Below are positions 26,323-34,667 of a stretch of 64,000 nt of DNA, piece by piece. Source of the DNA: Gallaecimonas sp045291545 (lineage in GTDB: Bacteria > Pseudomonadota > Gammaproteobacteria > Enterobacterales > Gallaecimonadaceae). Positions within the stretch are counted from its first letter, which is position 1, and every line of letters begins with the position of its first letter. The stretch lies in NCBI RefSeq assembly GCF_045291545.1, contig NZ_CP149514.1:2232001-2296000 (forward strand), given 5' to 3'. The position numbers and the translations under genes were made by a program. Under the pieces are notes generated by a model. It worked only from the letters and a program-made list of their open reading frames with translations. It was not told where the DNA came from and ran no database searches.

Positions 26323-26883
26323 ATGATCAAAAAGGCAACACCTTCCTTTCCCGGGCGCCGTCGGCGCTGGCTGCGGTTACTGGCCCTGACGAGCGGCATT
26401 GTGCTGCTGGGGTTATTGCTGTGGCGCTGGCAGGATCTGACCCGTGCCGGCAAGCAGGTTGAGCGTCAGCAGGTCAGCGTCATGACCCGGGCTCTGACCT
26501 CACAAGCGGCTTTTGCTGCTGGCCAACTAATGCAACAGGACGACAAGAAAGCCCTGCAGGGGCTGGTAAACCGGCTGGCCAAAGAACCGCAATTACTGGA
26601 CGCGGCCATTTATGATGCCAGCGGTACACTGTTGGCCCGCAGTGGCAGCCAGGCGCCGGTTCTGAGCCTGCTGGAAAAAGCCGCCAGCGAACAGTTGATC
26701 CCTTATGTCTCGGAGATCCATCATCAGGGCCAGGTCAGTGGTTATCTGCGCATCACCTTGTCTGAAGACAATGTAGTGAAAAATGCCCGTCATTACCGCC
26801 AGCAGGTCAATCAAGCGCTCAAAGTCATGTTGGCGCTGGCCTTTTTTGTCGGGGTGTTACTGATGGCGGCTCTGAGGCCATAA
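26323..26883 (+). CDS. ytjB: Smp/YtjB-family membrane protein
   Basis: A 186-residue protein with a basic N-terminus, a first membrane segment (about 17-35), a periplasmic region with helices, and a second membrane segment at 166-184. This matches E. coli YtjB (Smp), encoded divergently from serB, whose function is unknown. GC and codon use are normal. It ends at a terminator shared with deoD. Confidence 0.86.
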   Translation: MIKKATPSFPGRRRRWLRLLALTSGIVLLGLLLWRWQDLTRAGKQVERQQVSVMTRALTSQAAFAAGQLMQQDDKKALQGLVNRLAKEPQLLDAAIYDASGTLLARSGSQAPVLSLLEKAASEQLIPYVSEIHHQGQVSGYLRITLSEDNVVKNARHYRQQVNQALKVMLALAFFVGVLLMAALRP

Positions 26884-26911
26884 AAAAAGCGCCCTTAGGC
26901 GCCTTTTTTAT
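26883..26911. terminator. Bidirectional terminator between smp and deoD
   Basis: A short hairpin of GCGCC/GGCGC type with one bulged base (stem core 26888-26893 and 26898-26904), flanked by an A tract and a T tract. It can serve smp on the plus strand and deoD on the minus strand. Confidence 0.68.
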
Positions 26912-26924
26912 CTCGAGACGACGC

Positions 26925-27638
26925 TCAGTCGCCCAATAACACCGATTCCAGCGCCACTTCAATCATGTCGTTGAAGGTCACCTGACGTTCTTCCGCCGTG
27001 GTCTCTTCACCGGTGCGGATGTGGTCGGAAACGGTCACAATACAGACGGCCTGAGCACCAAACTCTGCTGCCGCACCGTACAACCCTGCCGCTTCCATTT
27101 CCACGCCCAAAATACCGTGCTTTTCCATGACATCAAACATGCCAGGGTCAGGGTTGTAGAACAGGTCAGCCGAGAAAATATTCCCGACCCGTACCGGCAC
27201 ACCCTTGGTATTGGCAGCATCAACGGCGTTACGCACCAGCGCAAAGTCAGCAATAGCGGCGAAATCATGGTCGCGAAAACGCATCCGGTTGACCTTGGAG
27301 TCAGTACAGGCACCCATGCCGATGATCACATCCCGTACTTTCACATCGGTACTGATGGCGCCACAGGAGCCAACCCGGATCAGCTTTTTCACACCGTATT
27401 CGGTGATCAGTTCCTTGGCGTAAATCGAGACCGAGGGAATGCCCATGCCGTGGCCCATAACAGAGACCGGCCGCCCCTTATAGGTGCCGGTAAAGCCCAG
27501 CATGTTGCGTACCGTGGTCACTTCCCGAACGTCGTCCAGAAAAGTCTCGGCGATGTACTTGGCGCGCAGGGGATCCCCTGGCATCAGCACCACATCGGCG
27601 AAATCACCCGCATTCGCATTAATGTGCGGTGTTGCCAT
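26925..27638 (-). CDS. deoD: Purine nucleoside phosphorylase DeoD-type
   Basis: A 237-residue enzyme for phosphorolysis of purine ribo- and deoxyribonucleosides. It starts MATPHINANAGDFADVVLMPGDPLRAKY and has GHGMGIPSVSIY, EMEAAGLYG and VSDH with the catalytic Asp. AAGGAA lies just upstream of ATG 27638. It is downstream of deoA on the same strand with a 137-base gap that has no deoB. Confidence 0.97.
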   Translation of the reverse strand: MATPHINANAGDFADVVLMPGDPLRAKYIAETFLDDVREVTTVRNMLGFTGTYKGRPVSVMGHGMGIPSVSIYAKELITEYGVKKLIRVGSCGAISTDVKVRDVIIGMGACTDSKVNRMRFRDHDFAAIADFALVRNAVDAANTKGVPVRVGNIFSADLFYNPDPGMFDVMEKHGILGVEMEAAGLYGAAAEFGAQAVCIVTVSDHIRTGEETTAEERQVTFNDMIEVALESVLLGD

Positions 27639-27775
27639 AGCGTTTCCTTATTTCCTTAAACATTTTTATGGTGTTGTTGCCACCGTTAGCAGCCAGCGCG
27701 CAAGCCAAAAACGCTACTGACCCGGTAACAACAATTGCAACTAACAACTGACCAGCCTGCCATGACTGACCTTAC

Positions 27776-29110
27776 TCAGCATACCTCAGTCTGCTGATAC
27801 GCTTGTGTGAATATGCTGCCTATCACTGGTGGCGCCTGGCAAGGCCCCAGGGACATGGCCCCGCGCACTGCCGCCGCAGCCCGGTTGAGATCCGCTTCGC
27901 TGCGGCCATGAACCACCGCCAGCGGTTTCTCGGCAGTGTTCTCGCCCAGGGCAATCAGGTTACTGAGTCCCACCGCCGGGTCAATACTGTCACCACTATG
28001 GCGGCGCCCCCCACCCAGGGCGACGACTGCCATACCCAGAGCTCGGGTATCCATGGCTGCAACAGTACCGTGCCGCTCTGCCCAGATTTCCTTGCTAAGT
28101 GGAGCGGACGGCAAATAGTGCGCCGGTCTGGCCAGCAGATCCGCTGGGCCGCCGAGGCCTGCTACCATGCGAGCAAAACGCTCGGCGCCGGCGCCTGAAG
28201 ACAGCGCTTTTGCTAACTGGCTTTCAGCCTGCTCAGTACTGTTGGCCAGGCCCCCTAACAGCAGCATCTCCCGGCCCAATGTCATGACCACCTGCTGTAG
28301 CCGTGGATTCACCCTGTCCCCTCGCAAAAAGGCGATGGCTTCTGCCACTTCCAGGGCGTTGCCGGCACTACTGGCCAGCACCTGACTCATGTCGGTAAGC
28401 ACCGCCCGTGTGGGTGTTCCGGCCCCGACCGCCACTTGCACCAGAGACTGGGCCAATGCTTGCGCATCCGCTTCAGTGGCCATAAAAGCGCCGCTGCCGG
28501 TTTTGACATCCATGATCAGTCCATCTAAACCACAGGCCAGTTTTTTCGACAAAATAGAAGCGGTGATCAGAGCAATGGATTCTACGGTTGCGGTGGTATC
28601 ACGAGTGGCATAAAAGCGCTTATCGGCCGGCGCCAGATGGGCGGTCTGGCCGATAATGGCAACACCATTGGCCTTTACCAGCGCCCGGAACTGCTCAGCC
28701 GATGGGCTGACGTTATAACCAGGGATCGCTTCGAGTTTATCCAGGGTACCGCCGGTATGGCCCAGACCACGGCCGGAAATCATCGGCACATAGCCACCGC
28801 AAGCGGCAACCAGCGGCCCCAGTACCAGTGACACCAGATCGCCAACCCCGCCGGTGGAGTGTTTATCCAGCACCGGCCCGTTCAGCGCCAGGTCCTGCCA
28901 CTGCAGCACATCACCGGAATCCCGCATGGCAGTAACCAGTGCTACCCGTTCATCCAGACTCATGTCATTAAAATAAATGGCCATCGCCATGGCGGCGATT
29001 TGCCCTTCACTGACCGTATTGTCGCGAATGCCATTAACGAAATAACGGATCTCGGCTACCGATAATGCCAGGCCATCACGCTTTTTGCGGATCAATTCCT
29101 GCACCAGCAT
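27776..29110 (-). CDS. deoA: Thymidine phosphorylase
   Basis: A 444-residue dimeric enzyme for thymidine and deoxyuridine phosphorolysis. The phosphate-binding motif KHSTGGVGD is visible, followed by GRGLGHTGGTLDKLEAIPGYN and the C-terminal HGRSEADLNRA. It begins one base inside deoC and belongs to nupC-deoC-deoA-deoD. Confidence 0.97.
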   Translation of the reverse strand: MLVQELIRKKRDGLALSVAEIRYFVNGIRDNTVSEGQIAAMAMAIYFNDMSLDERVALVTAMRDSGDVLQWQDLALNGPVLDKHSTGGVGDLVSLVLGPLVAACGGYVPMISGRGLGHTGGTLDKLEAIPGYNVSPSAEQFRALVKANGVAIIGQTAHLAPADKRFYATRDTTATVESIALITASILSKKLACGLDGLIMDVKTGSGAFMATEADAQALAQSLVQVAVGAGTPTRAVLTDMSQVLASSAGNALEVAEAIAFLRGDRVNPRLQQVVMTLGREMLLLGGLANSTEQAESQLAKALSSGAGAERFARMVAGLGGPADLLARPAHYLPSAPLSKEIWAERHGTVAAMDTRALGMAVVALGGGRRHSGDSIDPAVGLSNLIALGENTAEKPLAVVHGRSEADLNRAAAAVRGAMSLGPCQAPPVIGSIFTQAYQQTEVC

Positions 29111-29877
29111 CAGTAGCCCTCCTGCTGCTCCTCAACCTGAACCCCAAGGGTATTGAGCAAGCTACCAAGCAAGCTGGAGGCGCCAAAGCGAAAGTGCGCG
29201 GCACTCAACCAACCGTTGCCCATGATGTTTTCAGCCAGGGTAAGGTAAGCAGCAGCATCGGCAGCGCTGCGTACCCCACCGGCGGCTTTAAAACCGACAT
29301 TTTTGCCGCTGTCCTTGATGGCACCGAGCATAATTTCGGCGGCCTCCAAGGTGGCATTGACCGCTACCTTACCGGTAGAGGTTTTAATAAAGTCAGCGCC
29401 AGCAGCAATGGCAATATCAGAGGCCTGGCGAATAAGCGCGGCACTGCCAAGCTCACCACTTTCAATGATCACTTTCAGTAAAACATCGCCACAGACGGCC
29501 TTACAGGCTTTGACCATGGCCAAGCCCACCTGCTCGTTACCGGCCATCAGTGCTCGGTAAGGGAATACCAGATCCACCTCATCGGCTCCGGCCGCCACAG
29601 CAGCACGGGTTTGGGCAACGGCACTGTCGATATCATCACCGCCGGCAGGAAAGTTGGTCACAGTAGCAATTTTTACCTGCCCGGCCACACCCAGTTCGTT
29701 CAGGGTGTTACGGGCAATGCCGATAAAACGGGGATAAATACAGATAGCCGCGGTGTTACCTACCGGCGTTACCGCGTCATGGCATAACGCCACCACTTTG
29801 GCATCGGTATCATCGTCGTTGAGCGTCGTCAGATCCATCAGGCTCAGTGCCTGACAGGCAGCAGCAGTCAGTTCCAT
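29110..29877 (-). CDS. deoC: Deoxyribose-phosphate aldolase
   Basis: A 255-residue class I aldolase cleaving deoxyribose 5-phosphate to glyceraldehyde 3-phosphate and acetaldehyde. The Schiff-base lysine lies in DFIKTSTGKV; CIYPRFI and FPAGGDDID are near the N-terminal half. It overlaps deoA by one base. Confidence 0.97.
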   Translation of the reverse strand: MELTAAACQALSLMDLTTLNDDDTDAKVVALCHDAVTPVGNTAAICIYPRFIGIARNTLNELGVAGQVKIATVTNFPAGGDDIDSAVAQTRAAVAAGADEVDLVFPYRALMAGNEQVGLAMVKACKAVCGDVLLKVIIESGELGSAALIRQASDIAIAAGADFIKTSTGKVAVNATLEAAEIMLGAIKDSGKNVGFKAAGGVRSAADAAAYLTLAENIMGNGWLSAAHFRFGASSLLGSLLNTLGVQVEEQQEGY

Positions 29878-29895
29878 ACAGGGGCTCCCCTTCTT

Positions 29896-30052
29896 GGTAC
29901 GCCAGTGCCCTGCGCGTACCCGTGCCTAAGCTTGGCCTGCCAGTTATGGCAGACCATCGGGGCGGACTTGGTTCCGTGAAGATTGAGAGGTTGCGGAAAT
30001 TCCATTTTCCCACGCCAGATTGTCTGTAGTGGCGCCTACCGATGCAGGCGCC
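29896..30052 (-). other. Intergenic nupC-deoC region with three inverted repeats
   Basis: The 220-base gap between nupC and deoC (29878-30097) has no gene. It contains three hairpins: GGTACGC with GCGTACC (about 29896-29902 and 29913-29919), CTGCCA with TGGCAG (29937-29942 and 29947-29952) and GGCGCCT with AGGCGCC (30031-30037 and 30046-30052). None is followed by a clear U tract on the minus strand. They may be attenuation, RNA-stability or regulator sites for the deo genes. Confidence 0.4.
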
Positions 30053-30097
30053 GCGAGAGTATGCCAGAACCATTTAAAAAGTGGTACTGGCTTGCTT

Positions 30098-31348
30098 TTA
30101 GTGTGCGCCCAGAGCGATAAAGAGCCCGGCCAGAGTGGCACTCATCAGGTTCGACAGTGAACCGGCCGCCACCGCTTTTAGGCCCATACGGGCAATATCA
30201 TGGCGACGGCTCGGCGCCATACCACCGAGGCCGCCCAGCAAAATGGCAATGGAGGACAAGTTGGCAAAGCCACACAGCGCAAAAGTGATAATTGCCTGGG
30301 TATGGTCAGACAGCTCCTTGGCCTTACCCACAAAGTCAGCATAGGCCACAAACTCATTCAAAATCAGCTTCTGGCCGATGAAAGAACCGGCTGTGATGGC
30401 TTCATGCCAAGGTACGCCCATCAAAAAGGCCAGCGGCGCAAACACATAGCCAAGCAACATCTGCATGGACAAGTCCGGCATACCAAACCAGCCACCGATG
30501 CCCCCCAAGAGAATATTCAGCAAGGCAATCAGACCAATGAACGCCAGCAGCATGGCGCCAACATTGAGCGCCAGCTGCAAACCGGAAGAGGCGCCAGTGG
30601 CGGCCGCATCAATCACGTTAGCGGGTTGATCTTCGTTATCATCCACCACCTGTTCCAGATCCTGGTTCGGCGTTTCCGTTTCCGGCTTGATGATTTTCGC
30701 CATCAACAGGCCACCGGGGGCAGCCATAAACGAAGCGGCAATCAGGTACTTCAGTTCAATGCCCATGGCCGCATAACCGGCCAGTACCGAGCCGGCCACC
30801 GATGCCAAGCCCCCTACCATGACAGCAAACAGCTCCGACTGGGTCATCTTGCTGACAAAAGGTCGTACCACCAATGGCGCTTCAGTCTGACCCACAAAGA
30901 TATTGGCCGTAGCAGACAGCGACTCCGGGCGCGAAGTGCCTAGGGCTTTTTGCAAAGCGCCACCGATAATATTGATCACAAACTGCATGGCGCCGATGTA
31001 ATAAAGCACGGCGATCAGTGATGAGAAGAAAATAATGATGGGCAGTACCCGCAGGGCAAAAATAAAGCCGCCGCTACCGAATACTTTGAACATATCGTCC
31101 GACACCAGCGGCCCGAACAGGAAGCTGACCCCCACCTGGGACGCATTAATGACATCCTGAACACCGCTGGATACCGCCTGCAATACGTCCTTACCAAAAG
31201 GCACATAAAGTACGAACGCCGCAAACGCCGCCTGAATAGTAAAAGCACCGACAACGGTACGCACCTTGATCGCTTTACGGTTGTCGGACAACAGCACAGC
31301 GATGGCCAGCAGGGCAATGATCCCCACCAGTCCCATCAAAACATTCAT
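30098..31348 (-). CDS. nupC: Concentrative nucleoside transporter NupC
   Basis: A 416-residue inner-membrane transporter of the CNT family that imports nucleosides with protons or sodium. Signatures are the IFVGQTEAPLVVRPF segment (about 160) and GSFIGQKLILNEFVAY (about 330), with about ten membrane segments. AAGGA precedes ATG 31348 and a TATAAT box is at 31411-31416 (minus), 62 bases upstream. It supplies substrates to deoC/deoA/deoD downstream. Confidence 0.96.
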   Translation of the reverse strand: MNVLMGLVGIIALLAIAVLLSDNRKAIKVRTVVGAFTIQAAFAAFVLYVPFGKDVLQAVSSGVQDVINASQVGVSFLFGPLVSDDMFKVFGSGGFIFALRVLPIIIFFSSLIAVLYYIGAMQFVINIIGGALQKALGTSRPESLSATANIFVGQTEAPLVVRPFVSKMTQSELFAVMVGGLASVAGSVLAGYAAMGIELKYLIAASFMAAPGGLLMAKIIKPETETPNQDLEQVVDDNEDQPANVIDAAATGASSGLQLALNVGAMLLAFIGLIALLNILLGGIGGWFGMPDLSMQMLLGYVFAPLAFLMGVPWHEAITAGSFIGQKLILNEFVAYADFVGKAKELSDHTQAIITFALCGFANLSSIAILLGGLGGMAPSRRHDIARMGLKAVAAGSLSNLMSATLAGLFIALGAH

Positions 31349-31410
31349 GAAGTCTTCCTTACTGAAATAGGTGTTATGTTACGCCCGTTACTGGCGAACA
31401 GGTTGCGCGC

Positions 31411-31416
31411 ATTATA
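31411..31416 (-). promoter_or_regulatory. Candidate -10 box of nupC
   Basis: A TATAAT sequence read on the minus strand, about 62 bases before the nupC ATG. No convincing -35 box is at 16-18 bases upstream, so the promoter may depend on an activator. This is motif reading only. Confidence 0.4.
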
Positions 31417-31475
31417 GCGAAAGGCGCATCCAAGCCCATGGCGTAGACTGCTTTTTCTTGAACGCTGTCCCGTTT

Positions 31476-32231
31476 CTACAATGCAAACAGGGCTTTGGCA
31501 TTACACGAAAGCGTTTTCCCAAGAGTCTCTGGTGCCAGATGCAGCGTTGCGGCCAGGCTGGCGAGGATCTCTGGCAGAAATTCTGGGCTGTTGTGTTCAG
31601 CCTCGAGGCCAGCCGGTAGCAGGCTGGGGGCATCGGTTTCCAGCAGTAAGTGCTGCGGCCCCACCGCAGCCACAGCGCGGCGGCTTTTATGAGCACTGGC
31701 ACGCGTCAACACCCCGCCAGCTCCCAGATAAAGGCCCTGGCGGACAAAAGCCTGCGCTTGCTCCACACTGCCAGAAAAGGCATGGACCACACCTCGGATG
31801 CCCTTAAAGTGCTGCAGTGTTTTGAGGAGTAAATCATGAGTACCGACGCTGTGCAGGATCACCGGCTTATCGAGTTCACAAGCCAATACCAGCTGCTGTT
31901 CCAACCACCACTGCTGCTCGCTAAGGGCAGGGCCACGGTGCTTGTCCAAGCCAACCTCCCCTATCGCAACAAGCGCATGGCGATGCTCATAAGCAAACGC
32001 CTGCAAAGTCGCTAATACAGCTCTTTCGCTAGGTAAAAACCAAGGGTGAAAGCCCGCTGCCGGGTAGACCTCAGCATATCGGTGTGCCAGCGCCAGCGGC
32101 CGGCCCAAATGCTCAAGGCTGACACCGGGCACCACTATGGCGCCCACGCCCTTGGCCCGGCAACGTGCCAGCAGCGGCGCAACCGGAGCCAGCTCGGCAA
32201 AATCCAGGTGGCAGTGTGAATCAATCAGCAT
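31476..32231 (-). CDS. yjjV: TatD-family metal-dependent hydrolase YjjV
   Basis: A 251-residue TatD-like phosphohydrolase/DNase. Metal ligands: His6 and His8 in IDSHCHLDF, Glu in AIGEVGLD, His in PVILHSVG and VVHAFSG, Asp in LLETDAPSLL. I chose ATG 32231 (MLIDSHCH); the upstream in-frame TTG at 32246 lies in the prfC terminator hairpin. No Shine-Dalgarno site is available before the ATG, because a T run of the terminator directly abuts it. E. coli yjjV lies near deo, as here. It follows prfC on the same strand. Confidence 0.9.
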   Translation of the reverse strand: MLIDSHCHLDFAELAPVAPLLARCRAKGVGAIVVPGVSLEHLGRPLALAHRYAEVYPAAGFHPWFLPSERAVLATLQAFAYEHRHALVAIGEVGLDKHRGPALSEQQWWLEQQLVLACELDKPVILHSVGTHDLLLKTLQHFKGIRGVVHAFSGSVEQAQAFVRQGLYLGAGGVLTRASAHKSRRAVAAVGPQHLLLETDAPSLLPAGLEAEHNSPEFLPEILASLAATLHLAPETLGKTLSCNAKALFAL

Positions 32232-32254
32232 AAAAAAGCCCCGCAACGCGGGGC
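32232..32254 (-). terminator. Intrinsic terminator after prfC abutting the yjjV start codon
   Basis: Stem GCCCCGC / GCGGGGC (32238-32244 with 32248-32254, loop AAC) followed on the minus strand by six T at 32237-32232. The next base begins the yjjV ATG. The stem starts 10 bases after the prfC stop. Confidence 0.85.
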
Positions 32255-32264
32255 CTTGGTAGGA

Positions 32265-33842
32265 TTAATGTTCCCGCGTCTTACGCAGAATAATATCGGG
32301 ATAACGCTCAGCCGTCAGGTTGAGGTTCACCATGGTCGGTGCAATGTAAGTCAGATTGTCGCCGCCATCCAACGCCAGGTTGTTGGCACATTTACGCTCA
32401 AACTCGGCCAGCTTTTTGGCATCAGTGCATTCAACCCAACGCGCCGTTGCTACGTTAATAGCTTCGTAAATGGCTTCAACGTTGTATTCGGCTTTCAGCC
32501 GCGCCACCACCACATCAAACTGCAGAACCCCAACCGCACCAACAATGAGATCGTTGTTTTCTAATGGCCGGAAAACCTGCACCGCTCCTTCTTCGGACAG
32601 CTGCACCAAGCCTTTAAGAAGCTGCTTTTGTTTCAACGGGTCGCGCAGCCGGATACGTCGGAACAGCTCAGGGGCAAAATTGGGAATACCGGTGAATTTG
32701 AGTTTTTCCCCTTGCGTGAAGGTGTCACCAATCTGGATGGTGCCATGGTTGTGCAAACCGATAATGTCGCCAGGATAGGCTTCGGTCACAGCACTGCGAT
32801 CGCCGGCCATGAAGGTCAGTGCGTCGGCAATATTGACATCCTTGCCGATACGTACCTGATGCATTTTCATGCCTTTTTGGTACTTGCCGGAAACAATGCG
32901 CAAGAAGGCCACCCGGTCACGGTGTTTCGGATCCATGTTGGCCTGGATTTTAAAGACAAAGCCGCTGAAACTGTCATCAGCCGCGGTCACCGTGCGCTCG
33001 TCGGTTTCCCGAGGTTGTGGTGTGGGCGCCCATGCGGTCAGGCCATCAAGCATATGGTCAACACCAAAGTTGCCTAGTGCCGTACCCCAGTACACCGGGG
33101 TCAGCTCACCCTTTAAGAAGGCGTCAAGTTCAAAGGCATTGGACGCCCCCTGCACCAGCTCCAGCTCGTCGCGCAGGTTTTGTGCATCGCCGCCGAGCAG
33201 GGTATCGAGTTCTGGGTTATTCAGGCCCTGAATAGTCCGTTTTTCCTGAATGGTATGACCCTGACCCGATTGGTAAAGAATCACTTCATCGCTGAGCAGG
33301 TTATAAACCCCCTTAAAGCCCTTACCACAGCCAATCGGCCAGGTAATGGGTGCGCAGCGGATCTTCAGAACCTCTTCGACTTCGTCCATCAGCTCCATCG
33401 GGTCGCGAATATCGCGGTCCAGCTTGTTCATGAAGGTGATGATCGGCGTATCGCGTAGACGGGTCACCTCCATCAGCTTGATGGTGCGATCCTCAACCCC
33501 TTTGGCGGAATCAATAACCATTAGGCAGGAATCAACCGCGGTCAGGGTACGGTAAGTGTCTTCTGAGAAATCTTCGTGGCCGGGGGTGTCCAGCAAGTTG
33601 ACCAAACAACCGGAGTAAGGAAACTGCATCACCGAGGTGGTGACCGAGATGCCCCGCTCTTTTTCCATTTCCATCCAGTCTGATTTGGCGTGCTGGCCAG
33701 AGCCGCGGCCTTTTACTGTACCGGCTTTTTGTAACGCCTGACCGAACAGCAACACCTTTTCGGTAATGGTGGTTTTACCGGCATCGGGGTGGGAAATAAT
33801 AGCGAAGGTACGACGCTTGGCGACTTCGGCGGCAATGGACAT
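32265..33842 (-). CDS. prfC: Peptide chain release factor 3
   Basis: A 525-residue GTPase that recycles RF1/RF2 after termination. I set the start at ATG 33842 (MSIAAEVAKRRTFAIISHPD), with GAGAG upstream; the longer frame is rejected. GTPase motifs are SHPDAGKTT (G1), DTPGHEDF (G3) and NKLDRD (G4). A terminator follows the stop. Confidence 0.97.
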   Translation of the reverse strand: MSIAAEVAKRRTFAIISHPDAGKTTITEKVLLFGQALQKAGTVKGRGSGQHAKSDWMEMEKERGISVTTSVMQFPYSGCLVNLLDTPGHEDFSEDTYRTLTAVDSCLMVIDSAKGVEDRTIKLMEVTRLRDTPIITFMNKLDRDIRDPMELMDEVEEVLKIRCAPITWPIGCGKGFKGVYNLLSDEVILYQSGQGHTIQEKRTIQGLNNPELDTLLGGDAQNLRDELELVQGASNAFELDAFLKGELTPVYWGTALGNFGVDHMLDGLTAWAPTPQPRETDERTVTAADDSFSGFVFKIQANMDPKHRDRVAFLRIVSGKYQKGMKMHQVRIGKDVNIADALTFMAGDRSAVTEAYPGDIIGLHNHGTIQIGDTFTQGEKLKFTGIPNFAPELFRRIRLRDPLKQKQLLKGLVQLSEEGAVQVFRPLENNDLIVGAVGVLQFDVVVARLKAEYNVEAIYEAINVATARWVECTDAKKLAEFERKCANNLALDGGDNLTYIAPTMVNLNLTAERYPDIILRKTREH

Positions 33843-33880
33843 GAGGCTCTCACCAACAAGCTGAAAATGACAGCCGCGGA

Positions 33881-34324
33881 TTATACCCCGTTGAGCGCCA
33901 GGCGCATAACCAGGGCATCTTCGCGGCCGTCGGCCGTTGGGTAATAACCCCGTCGGTGGCCAACAGTAGCAAAACCGGCCCGTTGATAAAGCGCAGTAGC
34001 CGCCTGATTGCTGGCGCGAACTTCCAAAAACAGAGCTTGGTCTGCCTGTTGTTGCGCTTCCGCAATACAATCCGCCAGTAACTGTTGCCCCAGCCCCTGC
34101 CCGCGAAAAGCCGGTAAGACGCAGATATTGAAGAGCGTTGACTCATCCAGCACCCGTTGACACACCGTAAAGCCAATGGCCTGTTGGCCATGCCACAACA
34201 GGCGCACCCGGTAGCCGTCAGCGAAGCAGCTGGTTAACTGTGCATCAGACCAGGGGTAATGCTGACACGCTTCAATGCCCGCCAGTAGAGGCAGCTCAGC
34301 CAGCGTTGCGGTGGTAATGGTCAT
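33881..34324 (-). CDS. rimI: Ribosomal-protein-S18-alanine N-acetyltransferase RimI
   Basis: A 147-residue GNAT acetyltransferase, start at ATG 34324 (MTITTATLAELPLLAGIEACQ). The acetyl-CoA loop is RGQGLGQQLL (Q/R-x-x-G-x-G/A). It is in operon with holD, overlapping it by 29 bases, and upstream of prfC as in E. coli. E. coli RimI has 148 residues, so length fits. Confidence 0.94.
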   Translation of the reverse strand: MTITTATLAELPLLAGIEACQHYPWSDAQLTSCFADGYRVRLLWHGQQAIGFTVCQRVLDESTLFNICVLPAFRGQGLGQQLLADCIAEAQQQADQALFLEVRASNQAATALYQRAGFATVGHRRGYYPTADGREDALVMRLALNGV

Positions 34325-34589
34325 ACAGAGGGTACAGTTGCTGCCACAGTTGGCGTTTATGGTCGGCACTGGCAATGCATTGGTGCGGATCAATAGTGAT
34401 ATCACCACCATCGCCCCAGTGCAGGGCGCCATTATCATCGACCAGCGTCATTCCCAAAGCTTCAGCAACCGCCACACAAAATGCCCGGCTTTGCGGGTCA
34501 AGCGGGTAACTTACCGCCAGAGTATGGCCGGTGCTGTTGGCACTTTTCGGGACGTAAGCAACTAGCCCCAAGGCATTGAGAATATCCAC
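34296..34589 (-). CDS. holD: DNA polymerase III psi subunit HolD
   Basis: A small protein, 97 residues when started from GTG 34589, which has GGAG at an 8-base spacing; a GTG at 34595 is too close to that site. The N-terminus MDILNALGLVAYVP and the C-terminal LWQQLYPLYDHYHRNAG resemble the HolD family, the clamp-loader subunit linking the tau complex to SSB. It is shorter than E. coli HolD (137). Assignment rests on the C-terminal motif and on rimI linkage. Confidence 0.78.
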   Translation of the reverse strand: MDILNALGLVAYVPKSANSTGHTLAVSYPLDPQSRAFCVAVAEALGMTLVDDNGALHWGDGGDITIDPHQCIASADHKRQLWQQLYPLYDHYHRNAG

Positions 34590-34639
34590 ACGCACGGCTC
34601 CAAAAAGGGCCTCCAGTATAAGCCCTTAGCAGCCATAGC

Positions 34640-34662
34640 AAAAGGCGGGGCCAAGCCCCGCC
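34640..34662 (-). terminator. Intrinsic terminator after the tyrosinase gene
   Basis: Stem GGCGGGGC / GCCCCGCC (34644-34651 with 34655-34662, loop CAA) followed on the minus strand by four T. It lies 5 bases after the tyrosinase stop. Confidence 0.85.
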
Positions 34663-34667
34663 CTGTA

